This document shows, piece by piece, positions 60,260 to 64,000 of a stretch of 64,000 bases of DNA. Position 1 is the first letter of the stretch. The number at the start of each line of letters is the position of its first letter. A model generated the notes under the pieces. That model was given only the letters and a program-made list of their open reading frames with translations. It was not told the DNA's origin and did not search any database. Location of the stretch: NCBI GenBank assembly GCA_963743945.1, contig CAVURO010000007.1, forward strand, positions 8,817-72,816, given 5' to 3'. Source of the stretch: JACOTK01 sp963743945. Its GTDB lineage: Bacteria > Actinomycetota > Acidimicrobiia > Acidimicrobiales > CADCSY01. Made by a program: the position numbers and the translations under genes.

Positions 60260-61647
60260 TCAGGCAGGCGAGATGGAGACCGAGACACCCAGGAGGGGAC
60301 GTTTCGCCGCCCGATCACGCAGTCGATCGCGGTACTCACGAGCGGTGTCGCCGAGGTCGAGCGTGAAGGTCAAGCTCCCGCCGGCATCGGCCATGATGTC
60401 CTGTTGCATGCGACGGTTGGCGATCCGGTAGGTCTTCCCCGGCTCGAATCGACCCGGCGTGGTCACGGTCACCTCGCCCTCGCCGGCGAATCGGAGCTCG
60501 TTGCCGTCGACGACCATGTCCGTGAAGGTCGGCTCGGACCAGCCCGCCGCGACCTTCCATCCCCAGACCGAAAAGGCCTGTTCGCCACTGCGATAGCGGA
60601 AGGTCGTGGGCACCGGCCGGTCCTGAGCCATCGCCTGGGTGAGCATCGGCAGCGAGCGCTCGAGCTGTCCTCGGAAGTACGGCCCGGTGTGCAGGCCCGG
60701 CCCGTAGAAGTCCGTCGTGACGGGCACGTCGAAGCGACGGAGCTGGTGCACGAAGCTCTTGCTCATCGCCCAGGTCCCGGCCTCCAGGGTGGTCACCAGG
60801 GACAGGCGTTCCTCGTCGAGCTCGTCCTTTCGTGGGATGCCGTTGCCCCCGCCCACCCGTAGCTCGACGTCGTCGAGGTTGGATGCAAGGTCGGCAGGGT
60901 TGTGGGCTCGCCAACGGACCTCACCTGCACCCTTGGGTCCCCAGACCGATGTCAGATCGATCGGGGCGGCGACCCCGGAGACGCCCGCGAGGGACTGGAT
61001 GCCCAGCGGGTCGGCCATGCCGGTGTCGAGCGCACCGCTGATCGACGATGCGGCGGCGAACATGTCGGGATGGCGTGCGGCATAGGACATCGTGCCGAAC
61101 CCGCCCATCGATGCCCCGGCGACGGCGTAACGGCCGTTGGCCTGATAGTCCTCCTCGAGGATGCGTCGCAGCTCGACGAGGTGATGGGTCTCATAGGCGG
61201 GTGCGCCGCCGTTGCCGTTGTTGTACCAGTCGGAGTAGAAGCCGGCCTCACCGCCGTCGGGCATGATGACCAACACGTCGTAGGGAGCGATGATCTCCTG
61301 CAGCCCGGGCTTGCTCGTCCAACTGCTCTCGTTGCCGTTCGCGCCGTGCAGGAGGTAGAGCACCGGCCGCGGGCGATCGGGATCCTGGTCCCAGCCGATC
61401 GGGACGAGAAGCCGAGCCTTGATCTGGCCGTCCATGGCCGGGGAGTCGATGGTGAGCTCGTGGAGACGGGGGCCGATCTCGACGTCCGAGACCAGCGTCG
61501 CCGCCGGCGCAGAGGCAGTAGAGGTGCAGAGGTAGCAGAGGCGGATGACTCCACGGTCGCGTTGGCGTGACCAATCGGAGCGAGCATTCCGAGTGTCACC
61601 AGGAGCGAGAGGATCATGATGGGGAGTGAGATGCGGCTGCGTTGCAT
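60260..61647 (-). CDS. Exported esterase of the antigen-85/esterase-D type, apparent frameshift after signal peptide
   Basis: The enzyme domain has LYLLHGANGNESSW, VAGASMGGFGTMSYA (nucleophile) and a C-terminal beta-rich part. A signal peptide (MQRSRISLPIMILSLLVTLG, ending near GHANA) lies in a different frame that opens at the ATG at 61647 (or 61665). The two frames meet within 61508-61543, a stretch made of CCTCTGC/ACCTCTGC units (minus strand). Without the shift, the enzyme frame upstream reads a Cys-rich non-signal sequence. Either a sequence error or a slip in the repeat would explain it. Confidence 0.75.
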
Positions 61648-61731
61648 GATCGAAGAATGTTGCATGACCCAAAGAGTAGGGGCCAGGAGTTTGCGTGACA
61701 CAAGTCACGTTTGAAAACGTCTGATGAACGT

Positions 61732-62460
61732 TCACTTACCCCAGTTCAGCAACCTCCAGGTATCAAGGATGGCGATGTCGCCAAACGTGGTGAGCGTGTC
61801 GCCGGAAGTGCGCTTCCAGAGCCAGAGGTAGAGATCGCTCGCCGTTCCTTGCGCCGCCACGGTTGCCTTGGCATGTGTTCGTTCGACCCGGAGGGCTGAA
61901 TCCTCCACGGCGATCACCCATTCGCCGGCATGGTCGGTTGCGTGGAGGTGCATCGTGCCACCGAGATCGAAGGGTTCGACAAGTTGCACCGCTCGGGGGG
62001 CGAAGACACCGAGCAACTCGTCGATGCCCTCGACGGCGAGGCCCGCCTCGATCGGCTCCGGCGGTGTCGTGGTCGCGGCCTGTGCGTCCCAGCGGTGGAC
62101 GGCCGTTTCGAGAGCCTGGCGTCGGAGCCAGAACCAGGCCTGGTGATGGCCGGGGGAGAACGTCCACCGCGTTGCCAGGAGATCGGCTTTGGCCAGTGTG
62201 GCGAGCAGGGCCTCGAGCTCGCCGAGGTACCACGCCGGCGACACCTCCGCGGGCGCGGGCGGAAACCCGGCGGGGGCCGATCCCGAACCGTTGCCGACTG
62301 CTTCGGCCGCCCATCCGTGCACCCGGCCGAGATGACTCATCAGCCTCTCGACCGTCCACCCCGGACAGGAGGGAACCTCGGCATCGAGATTTCCCTCACA
62401 TGCCCTGGCAAATGCCTCGCCCTCACGTCGCAGGGCAACGAAATAGTCATCACTCTCCAT
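61732..62460 (-). CDS. Mycothiol-dependent maleylpyruvate isomerase-family protein
   Basis: DinB-like four-helix domain at the N-terminus with SHLGRVHGW and ALETAVHRWD, the His, Glu and His that bind zinc in the MDMPI family, then a small C-terminal domain. Many members use mycothiol, which agrees with mshC in the window. The specific reaction is unknown; many relatives are not isomerases. Confidence 0.8.
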   Translation of the reverse strand: MESDDYFVALRREGEAFARACEGNLDAEVPSCPGWTVERLMSHLGRVHGWAAEAVGNGSGSAPAGFPPAPAEVSPAWYLGELEALLATLAKADLLATRWTFSPGHHQAWFWLRRQALETAVHRWDAQAATTTPPEPIEAGLAVEGIDELLGVFAPRAVQLVEPFDLGGTMHLHATDHAGEWVIAVEDSALRVERTHAKATVAAQGTASDLYLWLWKRTSGDTLTTFGDIAILDTWRLLNWGK

Positions 62461-62493
62461 GAGTGGCGAGCCTACGTGGCCACCTCTGCCCGG

Positions 62494-63963
62494 TTACGCC
62501 GACTCGATCGGGAGCGTGGCGGCGAGCTCGGTGAACTGTGCCAGGGCTGCCTCGAGCTCGTCGACGATCTCGGCGGCGAGAACGGCGGGGGCGGGCAGAT
62601 CGGCGGCATCGTCCAAGGTCTCGTCGCGCAGCCAGGTGATGTCGAGGTTGGCCTTGTCCCGGGCCATCAGCTCGTCGTAGGTGAAGCGACGGAAGCGCTG
62701 CGACTCGACCCGCTTGCTCCGATCCGAGGCCCGGTACGACTCGACGAAGTCCGCAAGGTCCTCGACGCGCAAGGGCTTGGTCTTGAGGGTGAAGTGCATG
62801 TTCGTGCGCAGGTCGTAGATCCAGGTGTTCTTGGTCCACGGGTCCGCGGCGGCGGCCTTGCGATCGAAGAACAACACGTTGGCCTTGACGCCCTGGGCGT
62901 AGAAGATGCCGGTCGGCAGGCGCAGGATCGTGTGCAGGTCGCATTCGCTCAACAACCGCCGCCGGATGGTCTCGCCTGCGCCTGCTTCGAACAGCACGTT
63001 GTCGGGCAGGACCACGGCCGCTCGGCCACCGATCTTGAGCATGGTCTTGATGTGTTGCAAGAAGTTGAGCTGCTTGTTCGACGTCGATGCCCAGAAGTCG
63101 TCGCGCACGATGACGAGCTCTTGTTTCTCGGCTTCGCCGGCCTCGTTGACCATGGTCATCGACGACTTGCGTCCGAACGGGGGGTTGGCGGCGATCACAT
63201 CGAAACGCTCTCCCGTGTCGGCACGCAGCGAGTCGGCAACCGTGACCAGGCTCGGGCCATTCGGCGTGCCGATGCCGTGCAGCAGGAGGTTCATGGCACA
63301 CAGCCGTGCCGTGCCGTCGACGATCTCCCAGCCGTGCAGGGCCTCGTCACGTAAGAAGCGCTTGTCGTCGGCATCCATCTGGGCGATGTGGTGTTCGACG
63401 ACCCACTCATGGGCGGCGAGGAGGAAGCCCCCGGTGCCACAGGCCGGGTCCGCAATGACCTGGCCTGGCCCGGGTCGCAGGCAGGCGATCATCGCTCGGG
63501 TCAATGGTCGGGGCGTGAAGTACTGCCCGGCGCCCGACTTGGTGTCCTCGGCGCCCTTTTGGAGGAGGCCCTCGTAGGCATCGCCCTTGAGGTCGGCGTC
63601 GACTGCGGTCCAGAGCTCCTCGTTGATGAGGTTGACCACGAGACGGCGAAGCTTGGCCGGGTCTTGGATGCGGTTCTGGGCCTTGCGATAGATCGTGCCA
63701 AGCGTGCCCGGCAGCTTGCCGAGGTTCTCGAGAATGTGGCGGTAGTGCACCTCGAGCTCGTCACCGTCACGGTCGAGCAGCGACTGCCAATCGAGCCCGT
63801 GGGGAACCACCTCGCCAAGACCGGCCTTCTGGCGCTCGTCGGCCATCTTCAAGAACAACAGGTAGGTGAGCTGCTCCACGTACTCAATGGTCGAGACCCC
63901 GTCGTCCCGCAAGACGTTGCAGAAGTTCCACAACTTCTGGACCAGCTGGTTCGAACTGTTCAC
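62494..63963 (-). CDS. hsdM: HsdM, type I restriction-modification adenine methylase
   Basis: N6-adenine methyltransferase subunit. The N-terminal HsdM helical domain (about 5-140) is followed by the methylase core with DPACGTGGFLLA (AdoMet) and AANPPFGRK (the N/D-P-P-Y/F motif IV). All 489 residues are present. Transcription runs leftward, and the next gene is not hsdS, so hsdS and hsdR, if they exist, lie upstream beyond 64000. 63964-64000 holds nothing I can identify. Confidence 0.93.
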   Translation of the reverse strand: MNSSNQLVQKLWNFCNVLRDDGVSTIEYVEQLTYLLFLKMADERQKAGLGEVVPHGLDWQSLLDRDGDELEVHYRHILENLGKLPGTLGTIYRKAQNRIQDPAKLRRLVVNLINEELWTAVDADLKGDAYEGLLQKGAEDTKSGAGQYFTPRPLTRAMIACLRPGPGQVIADPACGTGGFLLAAHEWVVEHHIAQMDADDKRFLRDEALHGWEIVDGTARLCAMNLLLHGIGTPNGPSLVTVADSLRADTGERFDVIAANPPFGRKSSMTMVNEAGEAEKQELVIVRDDFWASTSNKQLNFLQHIKTMLKIGGRAAVVLPDNVLFEAGAGETIRRRLLSECDLHTILRLPTGIFYAQGVKANVLFFDRKAAAADPWTKNTWIYDLRTNMHFTLKTKPLRVEDLADFVESYRASDRSKRVESQRFRRFTYDELMARDKANLDITWLRDETLDDAADLPAPAVLAAEIVDELEAALAQFTELAATLPIESA

Positions 63964-64000
63964 GGTTGTCGAGCTTATGGCCCCTTGAACGATGCAGTCA

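Noticed and set aside
1..64000. tRNA, rRNA, insertion sequences, prophage
   Set aside because: I looked for cloverleaf-like segments, transposase motifs and integrase genes in gaps and found none.

Overview
This is a GC-rich, gene-dense bacterial chromosome segment, most likely from an actinomycete (Actinomycetota). The class Acidimicrobiia is my inference from overall gene content, not something the sequence proves. The phylum-level evidence is a diaminopimelate-type MurE, an ftsZ-pgeF-yggS-sepF-yggT-divIVA division block without ftsA, a MshC-type mycothiol ligase, an F420:NADP oxidoreductase, a phosphatidylinositol-phosphate-type synthase with PimA-like and PatA-like enzymes, and an actinobacterial or Bacillus-type LexA box on ruvC. 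I saw no rRNA, tRNA, CRISPR array or insertion sequence.

Layout. 1-13.6 kb holds the envelope and division (dcw) cluster: murE, mraY, murD, ftsW, then an inverted block (a cupredoxin, a LegB-like dehydratase, a CBS-nucleotidyltransferase, murG), then murC, murB, ftsQ and ftsZ. There is no murF between murE and mraY. 13.6-21 kb carries pgeF, yggS, sepF, yggT, divIVA, a strange membrane protein with a histone-H1-like repeat tail, and two CNNM/CBS transporter-like genes. 21-38.6 kb carries inhA-like, npdG, mshC, thrS, an HIT gene, a phosphatidylinositol/mannoside lipid set, two exported proteins, lemA, htpX, pdxST and yebC. 38.7-44.6 kb is a signalling island: a PAS hybrid histidine kinase, a REC-HD-GYP-REC-LuxR protein, a winged-helix-PAS-EAL protein, and a c-di-GMP-I (GEMM) riboswitch in front of a 63-residue peptide. 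44.6-46.9 kb is ruvCAB with an SOS box. 46.9-64 kb holds carbonic anhydrase, acyl-CoA metabolism genes, purKE, a Sua5-type gene, a diiron ferritin-like gene with a TetR regulator, several hydrolases, a mycothiol-isomerase-family protein and a type I methylase.

The strongest candidate for a new system is the c-di-GMP island: both classes of c-di-GMP phosphodiesterase are fused to DNA-binding domains, and a c-di-GMP riboswitch sits directly downstream.

Three recurring features run through the window. (1) Short imperfect tandem duplications sit at gene junctions, including a triplicated ruvA start and a duplicated murC start. (2) Several genes have a conserved N-terminus with no ATG, GTG or TTG (murC, the first CNNM gene, htpX) or an apparent frameshift (ftsQ, the H1-tail gene, an exported esterase). 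These could be real biology or consensus errors. (3) Many genes have a TANNNT box 6-9 bases before the start codon and no obvious ribosome binding site, which suggests leaderless transcripts. No stretch longer than about 300 bases lacks a gene.
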